From: Paenibacillus sp. TCA20 | GTDB lineage: Bacteria; Bacillota; Bacilli; Paenibacillales; Paenibacillaceae | Assembly: GCF_000732325.1 (NCBI RefSeq) | Contig: NZ_BBIW01000007.1 | Span: forward strand, 208,738 to 272,737 | Direction of reading: 5' to 3' | DNA: 64,000 nt | In this document: piece by piece, positions 29,501 to 37,693 of the stretch | How positions within the stretch are numbered: position 1 is the first letter of the stretch | Layout: the number at the start of each line of letters is the position of its first letter | Notes under the pieces: generated by a model | The model's input: the letters and a program-made list of their open reading frames with translations, nothing else | Told to the model about the DNA's origin: nothing | Database searches by the model: none | Translations under genes and position numbers: made by a program

Positions 29501-32417
29501 GCGTTATCACTTCGCCGTCAAGCTCAGCATGGCTTTCCTTAACTCCTGCAAGCTCATCCGTGATATGAGCATCAATCGTAAATTCACCACGGTACTCTTT
29601 TCCCTCTTCAAGGTTCGGATTAATGTTAGGCGCCGTGTTATCAACAATGACGCTGGCACTGACCCTTTCCTCCCCCGCTTCTGCAGTGAGATCATGCTCG
29701 CCATCCTCTGCCTTTCTTGTGTCCCAGGCATATGCCGTTGATCTCAGCTCTTCAGCAGTCAGATTAAATGCAAAATCAATATACTCATAGCGACCTGAGC
29801 TGTCTCCCATTTTGATCTCTTCTTGGGGGTTAGAATAGCTCGGATCATATACTACGGTTCCATCTGCAAGGACGAGACGAATATTACGAATCTGAAAATC
29901 ATCCTTATTCTCTTCTTCACGCTCATCAAAAGGCGACGACTTGGAGCCTGCGCGAATGGAAAGAACGTTATTCCCTTCACGGAATCGCTGCGCATCAATC
30001 GGCACTGTCAGCGTTTCATACTGATTAATCGGATCCTGAAAGGTGTGAAGGATTTCCTCTCCGCTGGTTACCGCATTTTTGAAATAATAATTAACGCCAA
30101 TCACTTCAAATGCAAAATAAGCATCGTGCTCAAGGGCATCAAACGTTTCCTCAGCAGGAACGGCTTTGTCATCTATGAACAGCTCAATATCCTGCTCTCC
30201 TTCAACACCTTGTGTTCCTTTGATCATTGTATTACCGCTAATGATCTGATCTTCCTGTACATTCAAGCGCAGCTCATCTGACTGGACATTGCCAGTAATC
30301 TCCACGAATTTAGGTTCAGTCTGCCGCTCGTTCGTCCCATCGGACAGCTCCAGATAATACTCCAGCTGTTTGCTGCCTATAAGCTCAGGAGAATAGACCG
30401 TATAGTGATAATTAGAATCGTCATAGGATAAGTACAAGTATCTTTTTGTAAACTCGGAATCCTTATCCGTCTTATAAAATAAGACAACTGATTTGACAGA
30501 AGTATGGTCTGTTACCCCAAAGGCCATTTTTATGTTATTAAGCTGGTCCACAGTATCAGGTACATCAGCAAATTGCAGGACAGGTGCTTCAGGATCAGTC
30601 TCTAACTGCACAGGAACAGACGGAATCTGTACAGGATCAACCACACCTGGGGTTGCGTCCAGCAGACCTGCACTGTATTTCAGCATTTCTGTTCTTCCGC
30701 CAGTCGGATAACGATAGAAAATACCTTTGTCTGCTTGTGTCTCATCATCGTTATCATACGCTGCAGAGGCTATGTCTATATGAGTATTTGTGCCGATAAC
30801 AGCAGCCCGCTTACCTCCGTTGGCCATACCGTCAGAGTAGACTCTATACAGATTGTCATTCTCAACTAAATTACTGCCATAGTTGGCATTGAAATCGGCC
30901 GCTGTTTTATCTCCATTCGCTGAATTAATGACCCAGAAGACGATCGTTTCCTGCGATGAGATCATCATTTCTTCATGATCTGTAGGCCATATAACGTCTG
31001 CTGACGGACCAGAGTCCGTATAGCGGTAGTACAGCTTATAATTCTTCAAATTAATGTCCTGATTAGTATTGTTATACACCTCAATAAACTCATATCCATC
31101 GGCCCCACCGACATTTGTTGAATCTGGGACAAGTTCGGTTACAAGCAAGGCTGGGACCTCATTGTAATCGACATCTGCCTGTTCGACGTTGACCGTATAT
31201 TGTTCAGTTCGTGAGACTGCTCCATGAGCTTCAGCTTCTATATAATAGATCAGCTGCGGATCCGTCAAAGAAGTCTTTGGAATGGAGGCCGTGTAGTTCA
31301 TGCCTTCCGCTTTACTCATATTCAGAACATGGAATTCTGTCTCCGACATACTCCGGTAATAAACGGCAGCTGTGACGGTTGCCTGCTGCTGTGCTGCCTC
31401 GATCTGAGCAGCTTCTTCCAGCATGTTCTGATCAGTGATCTGCTGCTCTGCTGCTGCTTCCATCTCAGGAATTGCAACTGAAGCCTCCACATCTTCTGCC
31501 TGTTGATCTGCTGTTTCTTCTTCCACAACGCCATCTGGTGCACCCGCTGCTTCGGCTTGTTGCTCTGCTTCATTCTCTCCAGCACTCTCATAAGTATCTT
31601 CTATCACAGTTGGATTCTCGTTTAAGCTCGAAGAAGCGGATTCATCTTGTTCATTCTTGTCTACAGCTTCAGCTGCAGACAAATCAGCTCCCTGTCCAGC
31701 TATGCTAATGTCCGCTTGGATCAAGACATCTTCATCTATACTGACCGAAGTAACCGGGATATGTAATATCACCGGAGCCTGCACTTCCTCCTGCGGCCTC
31801 AACTGCTCTGAAGCTACTGAACCCGGGGTAGCAGCACCTCTGCGCTCATAGATTGTCTGCTCACCACCAGATGTTGGAGGGTAATAGTGCGCACTTGTTC
31901 CTTCACTGACATCATCAGATAAATAGTTTGCATTGGCCAACGGTTTACCGCTGCTATCCTGTACAATAACTCCCCTTTTTCCTCCATTAGCAAATCCGTC
32001 AAATCCTGTTACTTGGATAATCTGAGATGAAGTCAGTCCTGTTCCAAAATGAATATTAAAATCATCCAAACCTACTCCCGTTTTGTTGTACCACATCACC
32101 ATAGCTTGTCCAGATGGAATAACTACGTTATCTGGAACAACAAACGCCTTGTTCGATCCGGGATTATCTGTGTAGTTATAAATCAAAGAATAATTGCTCA
32201 AATTCAGATCTGATCCTGATGCATTGTACAACTCAAAAAATTCATAAGCTTCTGCTCCCAGATTATCCGGATGTATTTCGGTAACGAATAAATCTGATTT
32301 GGCAGCTGCCAGTTCAACACCCTCCTCTGCCCGCATGACACCGGCCGGAGCCCAGAGTCCTGCGAGCATTGATCCAAGACACAATAAAGATAATCTTTTC
32401 TGCCATTTTCTTAACAA
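26529..32417 (-). CDS. 1,962-residue S-layer-homology surface protein with lamin-tail and metallophosphoesterase domains
   Basis: A signal peptide (1-30) is followed by a lamin-tail domain (about 38-150, DLFVTEIHPDNLGAEAYEFFELYN), an acidic Glu/Gln/Ala linker (about 230-345), a second lamin-tail domain (about 420-560, LLVTELVPDS...GYEFIEVYN) and several Ig/chitobiase-like modules. The calcineurin-type phosphoesterase spans about 1200-1420, with metal motifs WMSDTQYY, HTGDIVD, GNHD and SGHYHD all intact. Three SLH domains at 1787-1962 bind pyruvylated secondary wall polymer. The TTG start has AGGAG 9 bases upstream. It is a wall-anchored nuclease or phosphodiesterase candidate that could recover phosphate or degrade extracellular DNA or teichoic polymers; the substrate is not shown by the sequence. 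Confidence 0.88.
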   Translation of the reverse strand: MLRKWQKRLSLLCLGSMLAGLWAPAGVMRAEEGVELAAAKSDLFVTEIHPDNLGAEAYEFFELYNASGSDLNLSNYSLIYNYTDNPGSNKAFVVPDNVVIPSGQAMVMWYNKTGVGLDDFNIHFGTGLTSSQIIQVTGFDGFANGGKRGVIVQDSSGKPLANANYLSDDVSEGTSAHYYPPTSGGEQTIYERRGAATPGSVASEQLRPQEEVQAPVILHIPVTSVSIDEDVLIQADISIAGQGADLSAAEAVDKNEQDESASSSLNENPTVIEDTYESAGENEAEQQAEAAGAPDGVVEEETADQQAEDVEASVAIPEMEAAAEQQITDQNMLEEAAQIEAAQQQATVTAAVYYRSMSETEFHVLNMSKAEGMNYTASIPKTSLTDPQLIYYIEAEAHGAVSRTEQYTVNVEQADVDYNEVPALLVTELVPDSTNVGGADGYEFIEVYNNTNQDINLKNYKLYYRYTDSGPSADVIWPTDHEEMMISSQETIVFWVINSANGDKTAADFNANYGSNLVENDNLYRVYSDGMANGGKRAAVIGTNTHIDIASAAYDNDDETQADKGIFYRYPTGGRTEMLKYSAGLLDATPGVVDPVQIPSVPVQLETDPEAPVLQFADVPDTVDQLNNIKMAFGVTDHTSVKSVVLFYKTDKDSEFTKRYLYLSYDDSNYHYTVYSPELIGSKQLEYYLELSDGTNERQTEPKFVEITGNVQSDELRLNVQEDQIISGNTMIKGTQGVEGEQDIELFIDDKAVPAEETFDALEHDAYFAFEVIGVNYYFKNAVTSGEEILHTFQDPINQYETLTVPIDAQRFREGNNVLSIRAGSKSSPFDEREEENKDDFQIRNIRLVLADGTVVYDPSYSNPQEEIKMGDSSGRYEYIDFAFNLTAEELRSTAYAWDTRKAEDGEHDLTAEAGEERVSASVIVDNTAPNINPNLEEGKEYRGEFTIDAHITDELAGVKESHAELDGEVITLPYETSSSKLSAGEHQLKIQAEDQAGNMSEVAIRFIVPEENPLKPELVSPKNGAEDVALNAELKIKVTDPASDVMDVSFYKGYLHDAKQLESFKGYRNAADVEPPKEEVPAGEKAMTKGDYTQIANVDGQYLTDDSMEQFPYHRFEAKLNSSVKDTDQVLLEWVGKSLEGRKVSLYAFRPDQQKWELLDQQIAGDEDFKLEAMVTAGNYRSGGKIQMMVQDELPVSEDPYDFSFVWMSDTQYYSESYPETYRKIANWIGNQKEEQKIKYVIHTGDIVDESDKEYQWIEADKNMKVLEEANIPYGVLAGNHDVSNQFGTYDEYWKYFGAWRFEDQPHYGESYKNNMGHYDLISSNGNDFIIVYMGWGLGQPEIDWMNEVLAKYPERKAILAFHEYLLVSGNRAPIADKVYEEVILPNENVIAALSGHYHDAELKVDEIDDDGDGTPDRSVYQMLADYQGAEAGGLGYIRLMQFDMQNNKLHMKTYSPLLDDYNYYDPTEYPGKDEFSLDLDLQGKLKRVATDYAGIKVYTNELIDKAAGIDSGSEASVNWSGLANNSVYQWYAVAEDEHSGSTKSDIWHFSTGKFGGNPGTDNPGTGNTGNQAGGGSSEEQKRNPVIEKGIISVQVTSDGKAVIAQKDISEALTQTEEYITIRQEGIPGESGQPQLQIETEGLRLLHEEQKDLHIHTGSLNIVVPYAAMQGEAMEEEWLTLHIKFVLDDESRGWIEAAKTTPALQPSNLVADIHWYSGDRSLTALAAPVQVNWQINTSDIDPEYAGIYRVHATGAKYIYGKWKDGVVTFETDGTGLIAVMEYHIMFHDMQNHWAKEITEKMAARHIVKGTSELNFKPNASVSRADFAVMAMRSLGIDRSEDASSFEDVADQAYYANAVAAAEQLGIMQGSGGHFRPLDQMTREEAVVVLMRLFEHMEITEGTPNNAHSFTDMSTASDWAQEAILAATREGLISGRTDGSFDPHDTLTRAETAQLIYNLLQK

Positions 32418-32493
32418 ACTGCTTCACTCCTGTATTTTGTAGTAGATAAAGCCATGATAGAATATAACTTCCTTTATCAGGCTAAATCGACTG

Positions 32494-32542
32494 TGTAAAC
32501 AGAACACGAGGAGTATGTAAAAACAAACCATTAAACTGTAAA
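32494..32542 (-). promoter_or_regulatory. Three phased TTTACA direct repeats upstream of the phosphoesterase gene
   Basis: Minus-strand TTTACA occurs at 32542-32537, 32521-32516 and 32499-32494, spaced 21 and 22 bases, close to two helical turns. PhoP boxes are TTWACA-like repeats with 11-base spacing, so this is suggestive of PhoP control, though the intermediate repeats are absent. Confidence 0.3.
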
Positions 32543-32551
32543 ACATTACAT

Positions 32552-33253
32552 TTATTTTACGCTCGGCGTCATTCCTTTCTCAGACCACTCATCTGCGGCA
32601 GGCTCTTCTTCCTCCTCAATCAAATTAGCCGTCACCTTGTACATATAAATGCCCATCATACCGTTAAACAGCACGAGGAAGCCGACTGCCGTCAGCGCGA
32701 GCAGCACCGTAAGACATACTGTCTGGAAGAAGGCCCCGACAGTGTACCCCGGATGCCTCAGGAGCAGCTTGACACTCTCTCCCATCGCCTTGAAGATCCC
32801 CATCTCCTTCTGCAGAACGAGCTGGAACGTATGGAATTGAGAGATGAACGCCATGATGACAAAATATGTCTGAAATACCGCAATAATCGTATAAAACATG
32901 CCTTCTTTGCCGCCGTAATACCACCAGGTGGACCAGAGAATGAACACGAGCAGCGATACGAACAGCCCCATGATTACCGCGGGAAAATACCCTCTTCTCA
33001 TTCCAGCAAGTAAATCCTTTAATCCATTCCTTCTGCTCTTCCGCTCCATCTTGTGATGGAATACATTCAGTACACCCAAGAACAGCGGCATATAAATGAA
33101 GGGAATGATGATCAAGGCAGCGGTTATGGGCAGCAGCAGCACAGCAGGAATCAGAATTAATGAACTGATCACACTGTATAGGGCAACGGGAATGATCTCC
33201 CGATAAATCTCCGCTCCCGTCTTGACCAGCACCTCACTCAGCTTACGCATCAC
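32552..33253 (-). CDS. YesL-like (DUF624) integral membrane protein
   Basis: 233 residues with about five to six hydrophobic helices and a positively charged KMERKSRRNGLKDLLAGMRRGYFP cytoplasmic loop, ending in an acidic tail (EEEEEP). This matches the YesL/DUF624 family that accompanies sugar ABC importers of this type in Bacillales; its biochemical role is unknown. It starts at GTG 33253 or ATG 33250 after GGGGTGA and follows the importer ATPase gene by 22 bases, so it is in the importer operon. Confidence 0.75.
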   Translation of the reverse strand: MMRKLSEVLVKTGAEIYREIIPVALYSVISSLILIPAVLLLPITAALIIIPFIYMPLFLGVLNVFHHKMERKSRRNGLKDLLAGMRRGYFPAVIMGLFVSLLVFILWSTWWYYGGKEGMFYTIIAVFQTYFVIMAFISQFHTFQLVLQKEMGIFKAMGESVKLLLRHPGYTVGAFFQTVCLTVLLALTAVGFLVLFNGMMGIYMYKVTANLIEEEEEPAADEWSEKGMTPSVK

Positions 33254-33275
33254 ATTTCACCCCTTGTTCTTATTC

Positions 33276-34388
33276 TCACGAATTTAATATAATTCTTTGC
33301 TCGGTCTCTGGATCAAAATAATGGGCCTTATGCAAGTTGAGCAGGAAAGTCTTGGACAGTCCCGTATATGCCGTCGTTTCCGGATTAACCTTCGCTGTAA
33401 TCAACCGACTCCCGATGTGAAAATAGATCAGGTTCTCCGATCCGAGATGCTCAACAACATCTATGTTTGCTTCAATTCTGTGATCACCCTCCAAGCTCGG
33501 AGCAATGTCTTCCCCGTAAATATGCTCAGGACGAATCCCCATCACGACCTTCTTGCCATGATAACCCGCAAGTCCGGCCGCTACCGCATCTGTGAGAGTC
33601 AGCTCTGCTCCTTCAATACGAATCTTGTTACCCTCAACGACGGCATCGATGAAGTTCATCGCAGGTGATCCGATAAAGCCGGCGACAAACATGTTCTGCG
33701 GATTGGCGTACAGCTCCGTTGGAGAGTCTATCTGCTGAATAATGCCATTATTCATTACAACGATGCGCTCCCCGAGCGTCATCGCTTCTACCTGATCATG
33801 CGTAACGTATACAATGGTTGCTCCAAGCCGCTTGTGAAGCTCACTCAGTTCTACCCTCATCTGGATACGAAGCTTGGCATCAAGGTTTGAGAGCGGCTCA
33901 TCAAACAGGAACACCTGCGGGTCCCGAACGATCGCCCGCCCGACAGCCACACGCTGGCGTTGACCGCCGGACAACTCCCGCGGCTTCCGCTCCAGCATAT
34001 GCGTCAGTCCCAAAATACCGGCTGCATTTTCCACCTGCTGATTAATGTACTCTTTATCCTTCTTCAAATTACGGAGTCCAAAGGACAGGTTCTCCCGTAT
34101 CGTCATATGAGGGTATAGCGCATAATCCTGAAACACCATGGCAATGTCCCGGTCCTTCGGATGCAGGTCGTTTACGACCCTTTCGCCGATGAGGATATCG
34201 CCGCTCGTCTGCTTCTCGAGACCTGCAATCATGCGAAGCGACGTTGTTTTTCCACAGCCGGAGGGACCAACGAACACGACAAATTCTTGATCCTCAATAA
34301 CGAAGTCGGAGCCCGCTACCGCGGTAAAGGCCCCTTTTTTGTCATCACTAAACTGCTTGCGCACTTGTCGAAACTCCACGCGTGCCAT
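33276..34388 (-). CDS. Sugar ABC transporter ATP-binding protein (MsmX/UgpC type)
   Basis: 370 residues. Walker A is GPSGCGKTT, the Q-loop is MVFQDYALYPHM, the signature is LSGGQRQRVAVGRAIVRDP, Walker B is VFLFDEPLSNLDAKL, and the switch histidine is in YVTHDQ. A C-terminal TOBE region (about 240-370) is present. It energises the adjacent permease pair and, like MsmX, may serve other importers that lack an ATPase, such as the galactoside system at 12896-16079. It is followed closely by the YesL-like gene. Confidence 0.93.
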   Translation of the reverse strand: MARVEFRQVRKQFSDDKKGAFTAVAGSDFVIEDQEFVVFVGPSGCGKTTSLRMIAGLEKQTSGDILIGERVVNDLHPKDRDIAMVFQDYALYPHMTIRENLSFGLRNLKKDKEYINQQVENAAGILGLTHMLERKPRELSGGQRQRVAVGRAIVRDPQVFLFDEPLSNLDAKLRIQMRVELSELHKRLGATIVYVTHDQVEAMTLGERIVVMNNGIIQQIDSPTELYANPQNMFVAGFIGSPAMNFIDAVVEGNKIRIEGAELTLTDAVAAGLAGYHGKKVVMGIRPEHIYGEDIAPSLEGDHRIEANIDVVEHLGSENLIYFHIGSRLITAKVNPETTAYTGLSKTFLLNLHKAHYFDPETEQRIILNS

Positions 34389-34409
34389 AGGTATTCCTCC
34401 TTTCTCGAA

Positions 34410-35249
34410 TCAGCCCTTAACGGCTCCAATGGTAATGCCTTGCAGGAAGTAGCGCTGCAGGGAGAAGAACAGAATAATCATCGGCAGAGCACCCACCGTC
34501 GCTCCGGCCATCATGGCGGCAAAATCGGAGGCATCGCCGAACACGAACGAAGCAAGCCCGACCTGGATCGTCCGCATATCGCTTGAATTTGTAATGAGGA
34601 AGGGCCAGAAGAACTCATTCCAGGAAGCTACGAAGCTGAAGATCGCGAGGACAGCAAGACCCGGCTTCGCCATCGGCAGAATCACCTTCCAGAAGATCCC
34701 GAACTCACTGCAGGCATCAATCCGTGCTGCATGAATCAGCGAGGTCGGAAGGGAGGACATATACTGCTTCATAAGAAAAATATTTCCCACACTGACAGCT
34801 GTCGGCAGGATAATCGCTGTATACGTGTCCCCGATGTTAAATACATTGACCATGAGAATATACAGCGGAATCAGCGTAACCTGTGCAGGAATCATCATAG
34901 TACTGAGCAGAACCCAGAAGATGGCCTTATTACCCGGAAACTTAAGCTTGGCGAAGGCATAACCTGCAAGCGAGGCGAAGAACACATTCGTAAGCGTGGT
35001 GATGGCTGCGATAATAAACGAGTTCCATAGCCAGCGCCAGGCATCCGTTTTGCCAAAGAACCGCTCATACGGTGTCATCGAGATCACTTCAGGAATCATC
35101 TGCGGCCGGAAGGTAGCGGATACCTTCGTATCCTGAACAGAGCCAACCAGCATCCAATACAGCGGAATGATCGTGACAATCGCCCAGAGTAGAATAATAA
35201 CGGCTGCCAGTATGAGCAGAACCGATTTTTTTTGTAATTTCATCGTCAT
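34410..35249 (-). CDS. Sugar ABC transporter permease (MalG type)
   Basis: 279 residues and six helices, with the EAA-like loop LIHAARIDACSEFGIFWKVILPMAKPGL. It lies between the partner permease and the ATPase, with 21-26 base gaps. Context with the RpiR regulator, kinase and MurQ suggests it carries MurNAc or GlcNAc-containing sugars. Confidence 0.88.
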   Translation of the reverse strand: MTMKLQKKSVLLILAAVIILLWAIVTIIPLYWMLVGSVQDTKVSATFRPQMIPEVISMTPYERFFGKTDAWRWLWNSFIIAAITTLTNVFFASLAGYAFAKLKFPGNKAIFWVLLSTMMIPAQVTLIPLYILMVNVFNIGDTYTAIILPTAVSVGNIFLMKQYMSSLPTSLIHAARIDACSEFGIFWKVILPMAKPGLAVLAIFSFVASWNEFFWPFLITNSSDMRTIQVGLASFVFGDASDFAAMMAGATVGALPMIILFFSLQRYFLQGITIGAVKG

Positions 35250-35275
35250 ACATCACACCCCCTCTATTGCTGCCT

Positions 35276-36196
35276 CTAATATTCAACATCGCTGGAGAAG
35301 TATTTAAATTGGATTATGGAGATGATCACGATGATGAGAGCCAGCACAAACGACTGTGCTGAAGCCAGACCAAATTCATAGAATACGAAGGCTGTCTGAT
35401 AGATCAAATACGCAATGGTTGTCGTCGCAAAATTCGGACCCCCTTGGGTCATCAAATAAACCGAAATAAATACCTGAAACGACCCGATTACGCCTGTAAC
35501 AAGCAGATACAGCGTCGTCGGTTTAAGCAGCGGCCATGTAATCTTCGTAAACTTGGTCCATGCACTGGCATGATCAATATCGGCTGCCTCATAGAGCGAC
35601 TTCGGAATGCCGCCCAGAGCGGCCATGTAGAGAATGATCCCTGCCCCATGAGAGCCAAGCCAGCTCATTAGGATGAGCGAGAAGAGAGCTGTACTGGATT
35701 GTCCCAGCCAGATTACAGGATCAAGCCCGAACCAGCTGAGGAATCTGTTGAGAAGTCCGACCTCGGTCGGATCGAATATAGCCAGCCAGACCACGGAGAT
35801 CGTAACGCCGGAGGCGACAGCCGGCAGGTATAGCGTTGCTTTGAAGAAGGTCTGCCACTTGCTCTTCATTTGAAAGATCAGCACAGACAAGACGAAGGTA
35901 ATGATAATGTTGACCGGCACGGTTCCCAGTGTAAAAATAACGGTGTTTCGCATCGACTTCCAGAATGTAGCGTCCTGGAATAACCGACTGTAGTTATCCA
36001 TCCCTACCCAGGTGGAATTCATAATGCCATACTCCTGAAAGCTCATAAAAAAAGCATGACCCACCGGATACAGTGTAAATACGAGGAACAGCAGAACCGG
36101 CGCTAAGATGAAGAGATAAGCCCAGCCATATTCCTTAATCGCTCGCATTGGGCTTTGGCGGGAAGGTGTCCTTTTTGGCGCAAGTGATGTCTGCAT
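35276..36196 (-). CDS. Sugar ABC transporter permease (MalF type)
   Basis: 306 residues, six helices after a basic N-terminal segment, with the EAA loop YEAADIDHASAWTKFTKITWPLLKP. It is preceded by a strong hairpin separating it from the binding-protein genes, so permease expression should be lower than that of the binding proteins. Confidence 0.88.
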   Translation of the reverse strand: MQTSLAPKRTPSRQSPMRAIKEYGWAYLFILAPVLLFLVFTLYPVGHAFFMSFQEYGIMNSTWVGMDNYSRLFQDATFWKSMRNTVIFTLGTVPVNIIITFVLSVLIFQMKSKWQTFFKATLYLPAVASGVTISVVWLAIFDPTEVGLLNRFLSWFGLDPVIWLGQSSTALFSLILMSWLGSHGAGIILYMAALGGIPKSLYEAADIDHASAWTKFTKITWPLLKPTTLYLLVTGVIGSFQVFISVYLMTQGGPNFATTTIAYLIYQTAFVFYEFGLASAQSFVLALIIVIISIIQFKYFSSDVEY

Positions 36197-36251
36197 CGTT
36201 CTCTCACCCCTTGTGTTTGTCGTAGAATTGAACCATTCCTTCTAGCAAAAA

Positions 36252-36282
36252 GGCTCCTGAGGACTTTGTCCTCAGGACAGCC
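36252..36282 (-). terminator. Strong hairpin with T-run between binding-protein and permease genes
   Basis: Minus-strand GGCTGTCCTGAGGAC-AAA-GTCCTCAGGAGCC is followed by TTTTT. As it is inside the operon, it probably acts as a leaky terminator. Confidence 0.7.
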
Positions 36283-36302
36283 TCCTCTGCAGATGACGCT
36301 AT

Positions 36303-37657
36303 TTATTTGAGCATTTGCTCTGCCTTTGCCTTGAAGTCCTCTGCAATTTGCTCAGGTGTCTTCTCGCCGGAGAACAGGGCTTGAATGTTGGGCTTGACGA
36401 CTTGTTCCTTGAACTGCTTCTGCTGCGCAGATTTGTCAATGTCGAGTGAGAGGGTTACCGGAATTTCGATATGCTCTGCCATCATATTCGCGGCTTCTAT
36501 GGTGTCCGGTGTGCCCAGACCCTTGCCTTCGAAGTATTCGGTTTGTGAATTTCGAACGAAAGGAAGCACAAGCTCGTTAGCCGAGTTCCCTGCTTTGGCG
36601 CCGCTCAGCGCCTCCATCACAAGAAACGTATTCTTGGCATGCTGCTCGCCCTTGTCAGTTTTTTTTGCTTGAAGGCAACGTAACCCTCTCCACCCATGGT
36701 TGATTTAGGCTCCGCTCCGTCATTATGGGGTACAGGAAGCAATACGAATTCGATTTTCTCGCCTTGGACGGTGCCTGCATCAATATCTTTGTTACGGTTC
36801 TGAATCATGACATCATAGTAGGGAAGTGCTTTGGAGATGATCGCCGCTTGCCCGGCATAGAACATATCCGTTCGTTTGGCGGGAGCAATGGCTGCGGTTT
36901 CTTTAGGCATATAGCCTTGATCAATGAGGTTGTCTATGAAGGTAAGTGTGTCTAATATACGTTGGTCATTCCACTGAAATTCGCCGCTGGCGTTAAGCAC
37001 ATCGGGCATTCCATTATTGCGTGTCAGCATTTCAATAAAATCCAGTGAGGTTCCGTCTGTGACGAGCGCATACTGCGTGGTGCCGTCAGGAGCCGTACCT
37101 GTAAGCTTGGCCGCCGCCTCGTTAAATTCATTCCAGGTCCAGCCCTCCTGCTGGATCTGCTTCCAGTCAATTCCCGCTTCCTCCAGGATGCGCTTATTTC
37201 CGCCCCAAGCCCACTGGAATTGATAGAGCGGCAGTCCATACTGTTTGCCTTGAATTTGGCCAAGCTCTAGTGTGCCAGGCACGTAGTCATTCTTGATCTC
37301 ATCGGTCAGGTAAGCGTCCAATTCAAGCGCAAGCCCTGTCTTCACATAAGCGCCATCAACACTGTGAAAATACAGATCTGGCGGATTACCTGCATTCAGA
37401 GCGACGTCGAACTTCTTAGGCCCCTCTGCCCATGTAAGCATTTCGTACTCAACCGTAATATGGGGATGCTCCTGATTAAAATCAGCGATCAGCTCCTTCA
37501 GCTCATCTTCATATGTGCCATGAACAGGGTAAGTCCACACGGTTACTGTATCCTTGGCATCCGCATCTCCGGTCTCCGCTTCACTGCCTGAAGTGCCGCC
37601 GCAGGCTGTCACGATGAGCATCATCATAGCGATCATAAGCGTAAGCGGTTTTTTCAT
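36303..37657 (-). pseudogene. Second sugar-binding lipoprotein, frameshifted at a poly-A run
   Basis: The N-terminal frame (37657-36617) begins with a signal peptide and lipobox (LIVTAC, Cys19) and runs in parallel with its neighbour at 37694-39040. It loses frame after YVAFKQKK at an A8 run (36659-36666). The C-terminal part continues in another frame, from just past the run to 36303 (MEALSGAKAGNSANELVLPF onward). An A9 run would restore QKKTDKGEQHAKNTFLV, exactly parallel to the intact paralog. Either one A was lost, or the slippery A AAA AAA run allows -1 shifting or polymerase slippage that makes some full-length protein. The restored product would have 451 residues against about 448 for the paralog. 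Confidence 0.8.
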
Positions 37658-37693
37658 ATACTCTTCCCCCTTTTTCGCATCGCATCTAAGGAT

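Noticed and set aside
36303..36620. Separate 105-residue protein
   Set aside because: It is the C-terminal end of the frameshifted binding protein, parallel to residues 345-450 of the neighbouring paralog.
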